Source: Promicromonospora umidemergens
GTDB lineage: Bacteria > Actinomycetota > Actinomycetes > Actinomycetales > Cellulomonadaceae
Assembly (NCBI RefSeq): GCF_024171995.1
Contig: NZ_JAMTCT010000003.1
Location: forward strand, 186,001-250,000
Direction of reading: 5' to 3'
Length of the DNA stretch: 64,000 bases
This document shows, in pieces, positions 25,278 to 35,597 of the stretch; the stretch's first letter is position 1, and every line of letters begins with the position of its first letter. The notes under the pieces are model-generated. The model saw only the letters and a list, made by a program, of their open reading frames with translations, did not search any database and was not told the origin of the DNA. The position numbers were made by a program, and so were the translations under genes.

Positions 25278-28200
25278 TCAGCCGGCCAGGTGGCTCCACC
25301 TCGGCGCGATGACGGCCCACGGACCGACGTCGGCCACCTTGCCGTCCACCAGCACGACGACGCGGTCGGCGCGCGCGAGTGCCGCGCGCTTCGACGTCGC
25401 GCCCACCACCGTGGTGCCCCGCTCGCGCAGGGCGGCCCACAGCTCGATCTCGGTCGAGGCGTCGAGCGCGCTGGAGACGTCGTCCGCCAGCAGGAGCTCC
25501 GTGTCCGCGGCGAGCGCCCTGGCGAGCGCGAGCCGCTGCACCTGGCCGCCGGACAGGCGTACGCCGCGGTGCCCCACGAGCGCGTGCGGGCCGCCGGCCT
25601 CCTCCATGTCCTGCGCGAGGCGTGCGCCCTGCACCGGGCCGACGATGTCGCGCGCGTGGTCGAGCCGGACGTTGTCGGCGAACGAGCCCGACAGCACCCG
25701 CGGCACCTGGGCCACGTGGGCCACCTGGCCGGGACGCAGGAACGCCTGGGCATCGGTCACCTCGGTCCCGTTCCAGCGGACCTCTCCGGTGTGCTCCATG
25801 AGCCCGGCCAGCGCGGACAGCAGCGACGACTTGCCCGACCCGACCTGCCCGAGCAGGAGCACCAGCTCGCCACGACGGATCTCGAGGTCGACGTCCGAGA
25901 CGCCGATCGTGCCGTCGTCGTGCACGGCGGTCAGGTTACGCAGCTCCAGGCTGTCCAAGGGCTCACGTCGGGTCGACTCGGGTGCGGGGGCAGTGCCCTC
26001 CACGAGGTCCACGCCGGGCTCTCGCGAGACGAGGTCGACGCCGCCCGCAAAGCGGGCCGTGGCGACCTGCCAGGCCCGGGTTCCGGGTGCCTCGGTGACC
26101 ACTGCGCCCGCGACGACACCGAACCACGCGAAACCCATCACGGCGCTCGAGACGAGCAGCGTCGTGGCCAGGTCCCACCTCTCGGTCAGGAAGAACGCCC
26201 ACGCGGCGACGACGCCCACGTAAAGGGCCACCAGCGGCACCGAGTCGAGCACCGCCTGCACCCGGTGCTCGAAGATCGCAGCCTTGACGCGACCGGAGTC
26301 GACCTCGCCGAGGTGCCTGCGTACGTCGGGGGTCCGCGCGGCCAGCTTCACCGTGCGGGCCGAGTCGAGCGCGGAGACCAGGGCGCGGCCGAACCGGGCG
26401 CGTGCCGCCGAGGAGCCGGCGGCCGAGCGGCCCGCGATCGGCCGGCCGATCGCCGAGGCCGCCGCCGACACCACCATGACCGCCAGCAGGACCGCACCCG
26501 CGGTCCAGGTCCCGCTGATCAGGGCCGTGACCGCGACGATCGCGAGCCCGTTGACGAAGTCGACCCAGCGGTCCGCGTACCGCACGAACCGGTCGGCGTC
26601 CATCGACCGGGCCACCACCTCGCCGGGCGGCGTGGCGGGCAGCCGGTACTGCCGGGTCTGCCCGTGCATGACCGACATCCGGATCCGCAGCAGCACCTCG
26701 ACCCACCAGCGCGGGTACACGCCCAGCGCGCGGGAGATGAACAGCGGCTGCATCAGCAGCAGCACCGCGAGCGCGACGAGCAGCCCGACGGGCAGCTCGC
26801 CCGTGCCTACCTCCTCGACCGTGCGACCCCACAGGAACCCGCTGACCGCACCCTGGGCGGCGACGAGGCTCGCCAGGAGGAAGAGGACCGCGCCGAACAG
26901 GCCCCACTTCGGGCGCACGAACAGTGCGTGCAGCACGGCACGCGCGAGGCTCGGCCCGTCGCCGGGCGGGGTCAGGTCGGGCGGAGTCCCGGACCGACGA
27001 CGGCCGCCGACCGCATCGGGCTCGGTGGTGCCTCGTTCGGTGGTGCCAAGTTCCGTGGCGCCGCGCTCGGCAGCCGCTGACCGGTCCGCGGCGGGAGCCG
27101 TCACCGACTGGGCACGTGCCTCGGCCGCGTCGCTGGTTCCCGGCCCGACCGCCGCGTCGTCCAGCGACCCGTCGCTCGCGCCGGCCTCCAGCAGTGTGCG
27201 GAAGGGGCCCCGCATGCGGGCAAGGGCCGCGCGCGAGCCCTGCTGCACCACGCGGCCGTGGTCGAGGACCGCCACGAGGCCTGCCCGCTCGATGGTGCCG
27301 AGCCGATGTGCGATCAGTACGCCCGTGCGTCCGCTGAGCAGCCGGTCCGACGCCGCGACGACACGCGCCTCGGTGAGGGGGTCCATCCGCGCGGTCGCCT
27401 CGTCGAGCACCACGAGCTGCACGTGCCGCACGAGGAGGCGCGCGAACGCGACGAGCTGCTCCTCACCCGCCGACAGCGTGGTGCCGCCAGGGCCGAGGAG
27501 CGTGTCGAGGCCGTCGGGCATGCCGGCTGCCCAGTCGGTCAGCCCGAGCTCGCGCACGGCGGCTTCGATGTCCGAGCGCGGGACGTCGGAGAACAGTGCG
27601 ATGTTCTCCGCGAGCGTCCCCGCGATGATCTCGGTGCGCTGCGTCACCACGCCGACGGCGCCGCGCAGCTTCTGCAGGTCCAGGTCGCGCACGTCGGCTC
27701 CGCCGAGGAACACCGACCCGCGCTCCGGCTCGACCGCGCGCGACAGCAGCGCGGCGAGCGTCGACTTGCCCGATCCTGTGCGGCCGACGAGCGCGATCGT
27801 CTCGCCGGCGGGGACCGTCAGGTCGACGTCGCTCAGGGCGAACGTGCCCTCCGCGTAGGCGAAGGTCAGGTCGCGCAGCTCGAGTCCGAGCGGCCCGTCC
27901 GGCAGGTCGTCGCCGCCGTCGGGCTCCGGCTCGACGGCCAGCATCTGCCGGATGCGCAGCACGGCGCCGAGGCCCTCCTGGATGTCCGGCAGGTGATGCA
28001 CCAGGTTGTCCATCTGCCCCACGAACATCGCGGTGACCAGGAACAGCGTGACGAGCTGATCCACCGACAGGCCACCGTCCGCAGCGACCACCGCGCAGAC
28101 GACGACGGTCCCGGCCAGCAGGGCGTACATCACCAGTCCGGCCCGCCGCAGCAGGCGCTCCTCGACGCGCACCACCGCACGGAACTTGTCGTGCACGATC

Positions 28201-28925
28201 GCCGAGAGCTGCGCCACCCGGCGCACGGCGAACGCCTGCCCCAGGCTGGTACGCAGGTCGTTCCGGGCGGCCACGGCCTCCTCGAAGGCAGCGGCGTGGT
28301 CGGTCCACGCGGCCTCCTCGATGACCTTGCGGCGCGAGATCTCGCCGAGCAGCGGCCGGGTGAGCAGTGCGACGACCCCGCCGAGCACGGGGAACAGGAA
28401 CCAGGCCGGCCACCAGGTGATGCCCGCGATGATCCACATGGGAACGACACCGACGACCGTGCGTCCGGCGCCCCACAGCTGGCGGCGCACCAGGGTGCCG
28501 ACCGCGTGCGTGTCGTCGTCGACCCGGTCGAGGACCTCGCCGACCGCCTGCTCGGAGAGCGTCGCCAGCGGCTGGCGCAGTGCCGCGCTGAGCAGGTCGC
28601 TCCGGAGCCTGCCCTCGGCGCGGTCCACGACACTGGCCCAGACCACCTGACCGACACCGTCGAACAGCGCGCCGCCCACCACGCACGCGGCGAGCAGCAT
28701 CAGCCCGACGACGGTGGCGCCCGCCGCCAGCTGCCCGGCCGCGACCGTGCCGAGGGCCTGGCCGATGGCGCCAGCGGTGAGGGCAAGGAGGGCCACGACG
28801 GCGGCCGGACCACGCAGCCTGCGCCAGTCGAGCCGGCGTGCCGGGTCGTCCGTCAGGAGGTGTGCAGGGCGAGGCAACGCCTCAGGAACGGGCGCTGTCT
28901 CGGGGGTCTGCGGTGCGTCGATCAT
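25278..28925 (-). CDS. Single-chain double ABC exporter (TMD-NBD-TMD-NBD) with one degenerate ATP site
   Basis: Two full exporter halves are fused in 1215 residues. TMD1 spans about 40-325 and NBD1 345-580 (Walker A GRTGSGKST at 381, signature LSAGE at 484, Walker B VVLDE with E509, H-loop H540). A low-complexity Ala/Thr/Glu linker runs about 585-660, with TMD2 about 665-945. NBD2 spans 990-1205 (Walker A GQVGSGKSS at 1026, signature LSGGQ at 1124, Walker B LLLADD with D1149 in place of Glu, and T1177 where the H-loop His should be). One composite site is therefore complete and the other degenerate. The substrate is unknown; single-chain lipid/drug exporters are the nearest type. Confidence 0.9.
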   Translation of the reverse strand: MIDAPQTPETAPVPEALPRPAHLLTDDPARRLDWRRLRGPAAVVALLALTAGAIGQALGTVAAGQLAAGATVVGLMLLAACVVGGALFDGVGQVVWASVVDRAEGRLRSDLLSAALRQPLATLSEQAVGEVLDRVDDDTHAVGTLVRRQLWGAGRTVVGVVPMWIIAGITWWPAWFLFPVLGGVVALLTRPLLGEISRRKVIEEAAWTDHAAAFEEAVAARNDLRTSLGQAFAVRRVAQLSAIVHDKFRAVVRVEERLLRRAGLVMYALLAGTVVVCAVVAADGGLSVDQLVTLFLVTAMFVGQMDNLVHHLPDIQEGLGAVLRIRQMLAVEPEPDGGDDLPDGPLGLELRDLTFAYAEGTFALSDVDLTVPAGETIALVGRTGSGKSTLAALLSRAVEPERGSVFLGGADVRDLDLQKLRGAVGVVTQRTEIIAGTLAENIALFSDVPRSDIEAAVRELGLTDWAAGMPDGLDTLLGPGGTTLSAGEEQLVAFARLLVRHVQLVVLDEATARMDPLTEARVVAASDRLLSGRTGVLIAHRLGTIERAGLVAVLDHGRVVQQGSRAALARMRGPFRTLLEAGASDGSLDDAAVGPGTSDAAEARAQSVTAPAADRSAAAERGATELGTTERGTTEPDAVGGRRRSGTPPDLTPPGDGPSLARAVLHALFVRPKWGLFGAVLFLLASLVAAQGAVSGFLWGRTVEEVGTGELPVGLLVALAVLLLMQPLFISRALGVYPRWWVEVLLRIRMSVMHGQTRQYRLPATPPGEVVARSMDADRFVRYADRWVDFVNGLAIVAVTALISGTWTAGAVLLAVMVVSAAASAIGRPIAGRSAAGSSAARARFGRALVSALDSARTVKLAARTPDVRRHLGEVDSGRVKAAIFEHRVQAVLDSVPLVALYVGVVAAWAFFLTERWDLATTLLVSSAVMGFAWFGVVAGAVVTEAPGTRAWQVATARFAGGVDLVSREPGVDLVEGTAPAPESTRREPLDSLELRNLTAVHDDGTIGVSDVDLEIRRGELVLLLGQVGSGKSSLLSALAGLMEHTGEVRWNGTEVTDAQAFLRPGQVAHVAQVPRVLSGSFADNVRLDHARDIVGPVQGARLAQDMEEAGGPHALVGHRGVRLSGGQVQRLALARALAADTELLLADDVSSALDASTEIELWAALRERGTTVVGATSKRAALARADRVVVLVDGKVADVGPWAVIAPRWSHLAG

Positions 28926-29009
28926 CGTTTTCTGAGGCTACGTCGAGACACCGACAGTCCCCGCCTCTTTTTCCACGGAGCGACCAACCTCACGCCTTGC
29001 CCAGGACAG

Positions 29010-29049
29010 GTCAGACCCCCAGGTCACTCCGGTGAGCTGGGGGTCTGAC
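29010..29049 (-). terminator. Terminator of the isocitrate dehydrogenase gene
   Basis: GTCAGACCCCCAG (29010-29022) pairs exactly with 29037-29049. An inner TCAC/GTGA stem extends it, so almost the whole 40 bp can fold. It begins 15 bp past the icd stop. Confidence 0.8.
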
Positions 29050-29063
29050 GCATCAGGGGGACG

Positions 29064-31274
29064 TCAGAGGGACGCGAGCGCCTCGTTGAACGTCTTGCTC
29101 GGGCGCATCACCGCGGTCGCCTTGGCGTCGTCCGGACGGTAGTACCCGCCGATCTCGGCAGGCTTGCCCTGGACCGCGAGCAGCTCCTCCACGATCGCCT
29201 GCTCGCCCGTGGTCAGCGCCTCGGCGAGCGGCTTGAAGGTGGCGGCCAGCTCGGCGTCGTCGGACTGCGTGGCCAGCTCGCGGGCCCAGTACAGGGCGAG
29301 GTAGAAGTGCGAGCCGCGGTTGTCGATGGTGCCGAGCTTGCGGCCCGGGGAGCGGTCCTCGGCGAGGAACGTCCCGGTCGCGCGGTCGAGCGTGTCGGCA
29401 AGGACCTGGGCGCGCGCGTTGCCCTCGCTGGTCGCGAGGTGCTCGAAGGACGCGGCCAGCGCGAAGAACTCACCGAGCGAGTCCCAGCGCAGGTAGTCCT
29501 CCTCGACGAGCTGCTGCACGTGCTTCGGCGCCGAGCCGCCGGCGCCCGTCTCGAACAGGCCGCCACCGTTCATCAGCGGCACGATCGACAGCATCTTCGC
29601 CGACGTGCCGACCTCGAGGATCGGGAAGAGGTCGGTGTTGTAGTCGCGCAGCACGTTGCCGGTCACCGAGATGGTGTCCAGCCCCTTGCGGATGCGGGCC
29701 AGCGAGTACGCCGTCGCCTCCGCCGGGTCCATGACGAGGATCTCGAGGCCCTCGGTGTCGTGCTCCGGCAGGTACTGCTCGATCTTCTGGATCAGGTTGG
29801 CGTCGTGCTCGCGGCGCGAGTTCAGCCAGAACACGGCCGGGGTCGCGGAGGCGCGGGCACGGGTGACGGCCAGCTTGATCCAGTCGCGGATCGGGGCGTC
29901 CTTGGTCTGGCAGGCACGCCAGACGTCGCCGACGCTGACCGCGTGCTCCATGACGACGTCGCCGGCGCCGTTGACGATCCGGACGGTGCCATCAGCGGAG
30001 ATCTCGAACGTCTTGTCGTGCGAGCCGTACTCCTCGGCGGCCTGCGCCATGAGGCCCACGTTCGGCACGGAGCCCATCGTGGCCGGGTCGAGGGCGCCGT
30101 TGGCGCGGCAGTCGTCGATGACGGTCTGGTAGATGCCTGCGTAGGACGAGTCCGGGATCACCGCGAGGGTGTCGGCCTCTTCGCCCTCCGGCCCCCACAT
30201 GTGGCCGCCGATGCGGATCATGGCGGGCATCGAGGCATCGACGATGACGTCGGACGGCACGTGCAGGTTGGTGATGCCCTTGTCGGAGTTCACCATGGCC
30301 ATCTTCGGGCCGTCCGCCAGCGCGGCGTCGAACGCGGCGCGGATCTCGGTGCCGTTCGGCAGGGACGCGAGGCCGGCGAAGATGCCGCCGAGGCCGTCGT
30401 TCGCCGAAAGGCCGGCAGCAGCCAGGTCCTGGCCGTACTTCTCGAAGACCGGCTTGAAGAAGGCCCGCACGACGTGGCCGAAGATGATCGGGTCGGAGAC
30501 CTTCATCATCGTCGCCTTGAGGTGCACGGAGAACAGCACACCCTCCGCCTTCGCCCGCTCGATCGACTCGAGCAGGAACGCGTCCAGCGCGGCGCCGTCG
30601 ATGAACGTGCCGTCCACCACCTCGCCCGCGAGGACGGGCAGCGACTCCTTGAGCACGGTCACGGTGCCGTCAGCGGCGACGTGCTCGATGCGCAGGGTGT
30701 CGTCGGCTGCCATGACCAAGGACTTCTCGTTGGAGAAGAAGTCGTCGTGGCCCATCGTCGCGACGGCCGTCTTCGACTCCGGCGACCATGCGCCCATGCG
30801 GTGCGGGTGCGCCTTCGCGTAGTTCTTGACCGACGCCGGGGCACGGCGGTCGGAGTTGCCCTGGCGCAGCACCGGGTTCACGGCGGAGCCCATGACGCGG
30901 CCGTACCGCTCGCGCGCGTCCTTCTCGGCGTCGGTCTTGACGCTCTCCGGGACGTCCGGGAGGTCGTAGCCGAGGCTCCGCAGCTCCGCGACGGCAGCCT
31001 TCAGCTGCGGCAGCGACGCGGAGACGTTGGGCAGCTTGATGATGTTGGCCGACGGGTCGTGCGCCAGCTCGCCCAGCTCGGCGAGGGCGTCAGGCTGACG
31101 CTGCTCTGCCGTGAGCCGCTCCGGGAACTGAGCGATGATGCGGCCGGCGAGCGAGATGTCGCGGGTCTCGACGTCCACACCGGCCTTGGCCGCGTACGCC
31201 GAGACGATCGGCAGGAACGAGTACGTCGCAAGAAGCGGGGCTTCGTCCGTATGGGTATAGATGATCTTGGACAT
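29064..31274 (-). CDS. icd: NADP-dependent isocitrate dehydrogenase, monomeric type
   Basis: This enzyme oxidatively decarboxylates isocitrate to 2-oxoglutarate in the TCA cycle, making NADPH. At 736 residues it is the large monomeric IDH-II form common in actinobacteria, about twice the dimeric enzyme. Family segments visible include [18 protein letters not shown] at the N-terminus, [18 protein letters not shown], and the C-terminal [18 protein letters not shown] and PSKTFNEAL. It is a single gene, with mdh about 170 bp upstream on the same strand and sucCD 17 kb away. Confidence 0.97.
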   Translation of the reverse strand: MSKIIYTHTDEAPLLATYSFLPIVSAYAAKAGVDVETRDISLAGRIIAQFPERLTAEQRQPDALAELGELAHDPSANIIKLPNVSASLPQLKAAVAELRSLGYDLPDVPESVKTDAEKDARERYGRVMGSAVNPVLRQGNSDRRAPASVKNYAKAHPHRMGAWSPESKTAVATMGHDDFFSNEKSLVMAADDTLRIEHVAADGTVTVLKESLPVLAGEVVDGTFIDGAALDAFLLESIERAKAEGVLFSVHLKATMMKVSDPIIFGHVVRAFFKPVFEKYGQDLAAAGLSANDGLGGIFAGLASLPNGTEIRAAFDAALADGPKMAMVNSDKGITNLHVPSDVIVDASMPAMIRIGGHMWGPEGEEADTLAVIPDSSYAGIYQTVIDDCRANGALDPATMGSVPNVGLMAQAAEEYGSHDKTFEISADGTVRIVNGAGDVVMEHAVSVGDVWRACQTKDAPIRDWIKLAVTRARASATPAVFWLNSRREHDANLIQKIEQYLPEHDTEGLEILVMDPAEATAYSLARIRKGLDTISVTGNVLRDYNTDLFPILEVGTSAKMLSIVPLMNGGGLFETGAGGSAPKHVQQLVEEDYLRWDSLGEFFALAASFEHLATSEGNARAQVLADTLDRATGTFLAEDRSPGRKLGTIDNRGSHFYLALYWARELATQSDDAELAATFKPLAEALTTGEQAIVEELLAVQGKPAEIGGYYRPDDAKATAVMRPSKTFNEALASL

Positions 31275-31447
31275 GGGTGTGGCTGACTCCCCGGGTGTTG
31301 GAAATGTGCCGATCTCTCGACATCAAGATACCTGAGACCCCCGCACCCTCCAGAATCGCGAGAACCACCCCCTGGTTGTGAGCGCGACCGTTGCGACTGC
31401 ACGCCCGTTCTAGGCGCACCGGTCACGCCCACGACCAAGGGGGCGGG

Positions 31448-32581
<1,134 letters not shown>

Positions 32582-32682
32582 TCAGGTTTTGCTCAGCCAG
32601 GTAATGGCAGGATGTGCGCGACATCGTACGCATGCCGCCACCACGCGCGCCGAATGGTGCGCCACTGAAAGGATCTGACTTC

Positions 32683-33726
32683 ATGTCCCAGGACCTCGCC
32701 GCGACCCGCGGCGTCTCCGAGGTCGAAGAGCGGTCTTCGAGCCTGCTCTCCCGCCTGCTCGCCGAGACCTTCGGCACGTTCCTGCTGACGCTCGTGATCG
32801 TGGGGATGCTCGTCTACAGCCCGCTGAACTCGGCTCAGGCGCTCGGCGTCGCACTCGGTGGCGCCTTTGCGTACATCGCTGCCGCCGCAGCGGTCGGCCG
32901 TGTCTCCGGCGCGCACTTCAACCCGGCGATCTCGCTGGGCACCTGGCTCGGTGGGCGTATCTCGGTCAGCAGCATGTTCAGCTACTGGGGCGCACAGCTC
33001 GTCGGCGCCCTCCTGGCCGGCGCCGTGCTCTTCGCGACCTTCCCCAGGACGCTCGTCACTCTGCTGCAGGGCCAGAACCCGGCCCTGCAGAACGTCTCGG
33101 ACGTCTTCGACTCCGCCGTGAACGGCTTCTCGGAGAAGTCTCCGCTCTACCTGCAGACGCAGGGTGGCGCGCAGTTCGACTGGCTGCCCGCGCTGCTCGT
33201 CGAGATCATCATCTCCGCGGTGCTCGTGGGCGTGTACCTGGGTGCGTACGACTCTCGCCGCAGGACCGGCTACGGCCCCGTCGCCGTCGGTAGCGCCATC
33301 GCCGCGCTGACCCTGGTGTCGTGGTTCGTCACCAACGCCGGCATGAACCCGGCCCGCTCGACCGCGGCCGCGATCTTCGCCAACGACTGGGGCAGCGACG
33401 GCTCGGGCCGCCAGCTCTGGCTGTTCTGGCTCGCCCCGCTGATCGGCGCCGCCCTCGCAGCCCTGTTCTACCGCGCGTTCGCCTCCGAGGCCGAGGAGCT
33501 CGAGGACCTCGACGAGGACGATGACGATGACGACGAGGACGAGGACGAGGACGACGAGAAGGCACCCGCCGCCGTCGCGTCGACCCCCGTTGCGTCGACC
33601 CCCGAGGCCGGCACCGCCGACGTCAAGACCGCCGAGGCCGAGTCCACGGAGCCGGCCTCGACCGTCGCGGGCCCCGATGCGGCTGTCGAGCCCAAGACCG
33701 CGAAGAAGACCGGCGACAAGGCCTGA
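32683..33726 (+). CDS. MIP-family aquaporin/glycerol channel with acidic C-terminal tail
   Basis: The 347-residue protein has six membrane helices and both half-helix NPA motifs: HFNPAIS at 79-85 and MNPARST at 221-227, with the pore Arg at 225. The channel ends near residue 265. A very acidic run follows (about 269-292, nearly all Asp and Glu). Beyond it is an Ala/Thr/Pro/Lys-rich low-complexity tail to 347, which ordinary bacterial MIPs lack. Water versus small-solute selectivity is not clear. Start at 32683 with AAAGGA upstream. A strong terminator follows. Confidence 0.9.
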   Translation: MSQDLAATRGVSEVEERSSSLLSRLLAETFGTFLLTLVIVGMLVYSPLNSAQALGVALGGAFAYIAAAAAVGRVSGAHFNPAISLGTWLGGRISVSSMFSYWGAQLVGALLAGAVLFATFPRTLVTLLQGQNPALQNVSDVFDSAVNGFSEKSPLYLQTQGGAQFDWLPALLVEIIISAVLVGVYLGAYDSRRRTGYGPVAVGSAIAALTLVSWFVTNAGMNPARSTAAAIFANDWGSDGSGRQLWLFWLAPLIGAALAALFYRAFASEAEELEDLDEDDDDDDEDEDEDDEKAPAAVASTPVASTPEAGTADVKTAEAESTEPASTVAGPDAAVEPKTAKKTGDKA

Positions 33727-33740
33727 CCGCCGGCAAGCGT

Positions 33741-33798
33741 CCGCACGACGTCGGGGCCGCACCTTCCGTACGGGAGGTGCGGCCCCGACGTCGTGCGG
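33741..33798 (+). terminator. Strong hairpin after the MIP channel gene
   Basis: Perfect 24-bp arms at 33741-33764 and 33775-33798 flank a 10-nt loop TCCGTACGGG that is itself partly self-complementary. It begins 15 bp past the channel stop codon. Confidence 0.85.
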
Positions 33799-33882
33799 GC
33801 GCTGTGTCCCGCTTGCGTAGACCGTGCGCTGATCGGCCACCGTTTGCCGGAGCGCCACCCCGCGGCGATACGATCCCGCATC

Positions 33883-35028
33883 ATGGCCGACACGAAACAG
33901 ACACCCGGGGAGGAACCGGAACCCGTTGCGATCACAGCGGAGCCGGCCACCGGATCAGCATCCGAGAAGACTGCCCCGGAGGCCGACAAGGCCACCCCCG
34001 AGGAGCCGGACGGCGACCCTGAGTCAGCCGACGCGGACGACGCGCCTGAGTCAGCCGACTCCGAGCCCGACTCTGACTCTGAGCCTGACTCCGACTCTGA
34101 CTCTGACTCCGCCGACGCCGCCGACGACGCACCAGCCGGCCCCTATCCGACCCGGGTGGGCTGGGTGGTCGCCGCGTTCCTGTTCTTCTGGCCGCTCGCC
34201 ATCCCCGCACTTGTGCTGTCGATGCGCACGGCCGAGGCCAACGGCACGGGGAACACGCGGCGCGCGAAGAAGTCTTCGGTGCATGCCCTCGACTTCGCCC
34301 TTGGCGCCGTCGTCCTCGGCGCGGTCGGCGTCGTCGGGCTCGCGGTCGGCATCGCGGCCGCGCCGACGTACGCGTCATCGCTCCCCGCGGGGTTCGTCTC
34401 GACGGTCAGGTCCTTCGTCCCGCCGGCCCTGGCGGGGCCGCTCGGCATCACGCAGCCCGACGACGGCGCCGAGCTCACCGCACCGACGTCGTCCCCCACC
34501 CCGAGCGACGAACCGTATGCGACCGCCGACCCGGAAGCCCCGGAGCCGGAGGTGGAGGCTGACGGCCCGATCGCGTTGCCGAGGCCGGAGATCGGGGACC
34601 ACACGGAGCCGTCCGACGATCCGACCTCTCCGTCGGACCCGGCCACGGCCGGGGCGGAGATCCCCGACCTGGAGGTGGGCGACTGCTTCGACACGGCGGC
34701 GACGGCGGGCCAGACCACGCTGTACCGGATCCCGGTGGTGGCATGCACCACGGCGCACGGCGGCGAGATCTACGCGGAGACGACGGCGCCGGACAGCCTC
34801 GCGAAGAACGGCGAGACACCCACCCAGCAGGAGCTGTGGGACGCGGCCGACGCGTACTGCTACCCGCAGTTCACGAAGTTCGTCGGTATGCGCTGGGCCA
34901 GGTCCGAGCTGCAGTACTGGCCGATCGCGCCGTCGGAGCAGAGCTGGGCCGACGGCGACCGGCGCGTCCTGTGCGTCGTCGAGTCGGAGGAGCCGGTGAC
35001 GGGCTCCCTCGAGGGCGCGGAGCGCTGA
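33883..35028 (+). CDS. Membrane protein with CD225-like helices and Septum_form domain
   Basis: The 381-residue protein has an acidic disordered N-terminus of about 90 residues rich in Ser-Asp dipeptides. A CD225/dispanin-like pair of helices follows at about 98-170 (GWVVAAFLFFWPLAIPALVLS and LGAVVLGAVGVVGLAVGIA). The rest is an outside domain with VGDCFDT, PVVACTTAHGGEIYA, AYCYPQF and RRVLCVVES, the spaced cysteines of the Septum_form family. Some members affect cell division in actinobacteria, but most are untested. Start at 33883. It is convergent with the DUF3017 gene. Confidence 0.75.
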   Translation: MADTKQTPGEEPEPVAITAEPATGSASEKTAPEADKATPEEPDGDPESADADDAPESADSEPDSDSEPDSDSDSDSADAADDAPAGPYPTRVGWVVAAFLFFWPLAIPALVLSMRTAEANGTGNTRRAKKSSVHALDFALGAVVLGAVGVVGLAVGIAAAPTYASSLPAGFVSTVRSFVPPALAGPLGITQPDDGAELTAPTSSPTPSDEPYATADPEAPEPEVEADGPIALPRPEIGDHTEPSDDPTSPSDPATAGAEIPDLEVGDCFDTAATAGQTTLYRIPVVACTTAHGGEIYAETTAPDSLAKNGETPTQQELWDAADAYCYPQFTKFVGMRWARSELQYWPIAPSEQSWADGDRRVLCVVESEEPVTGSLEGAER

Positions 35029-35045
35029 CGGCGACCCGCCGTCAG
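35025..35045. terminator. Short hairpin holding both convergent stop codons
   Basis: CTGACGGCG (35025-35033), a 3-nt loop, and the exact complement (35037-35045). The stop codons of the Septum_form gene (35026-35028) and of the DUF3017 gene (35042-35044) both lie inside the stem. Confidence 0.6.
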
Positions 35046-35488
35046 ATGCTGGGCGTCGCCACGGCGAGCACGCCGATCATGACCGCCGTGGCGCCGTACA
35101 GCACGATGTCCACCGTCCTTGTCCGGATGACGAGACCTACCGGGCGGTCGAGCACCGCGCGGAAGATCGCGCAGACCACCAGGACCACACCGATCCCGAT
35201 CGCACCCGCCCGCGCGCCCACGGTCATGCCGAGCAGGACCGAGATGACGACGCCGACAAGAACGAGCCAGATGGCGAGGTTGCTGCGCTGCAGCTCCGGG
35301 ATCATGTCGGGGCCCTCGCCGCTGAGTGGCTCACTGCGGTCGAGCTCCTGGCTGGTCGTCGTTGTGGCCGTGGTCAGACGGGCCTCTCTGGTGCGTTCGA
35401 GCGTAGCCGTTCCGGCCGAGCCCGGCTCGAGGAGCGTCGTAGCGCCACCCGGTGCGCCGGGGGCAGTCCGCGTCTCACTGAGGTCCAC
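35042..35488 (-). CDS. DUF3017-family small membrane protein
   Basis: The recognisable part is the C-terminal 90 residues, with three helices (LAIWLVLVGVVISVLLGMTVG, AIGIGVVLVVCAIFRAVL, TVDIVLYGATAVMIGVLAV). This is the DUF3017 pattern, often found near mdh and purH in actinobacteria, as here. The N-terminal 55 residues are low in complexity. The GTG at 35488 is a guess without a clear ribosome site. The true start may be nearer the helices, for example the ATG before IPELQRSN. Function unknown. Confidence 0.6.
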   Translation of the reverse strand: MDLSETRTAPGAPGGATTLLEPGSAGTATLERTREARLTTATTTTSQELDRSEPLSGEGPDMIPELQRSNLAIWLVLVGVVISVLLGMTVGARAGAIGIGVVLVVCAIFRAVLDRPVGLVIRTRTVDIVLYGATAVMIGVLAVATPSI

Positions 35489-35597
35489 GGGATGAGGGTA
35501 CAGCCGAAACGTCGCGATCCTGGAGGGCCGTGACCTGCTTGCAACCTGAATACCAGCACGTTCCCAGGTTGGCGGCCTGCGAGCTACCGTGAGGTCC

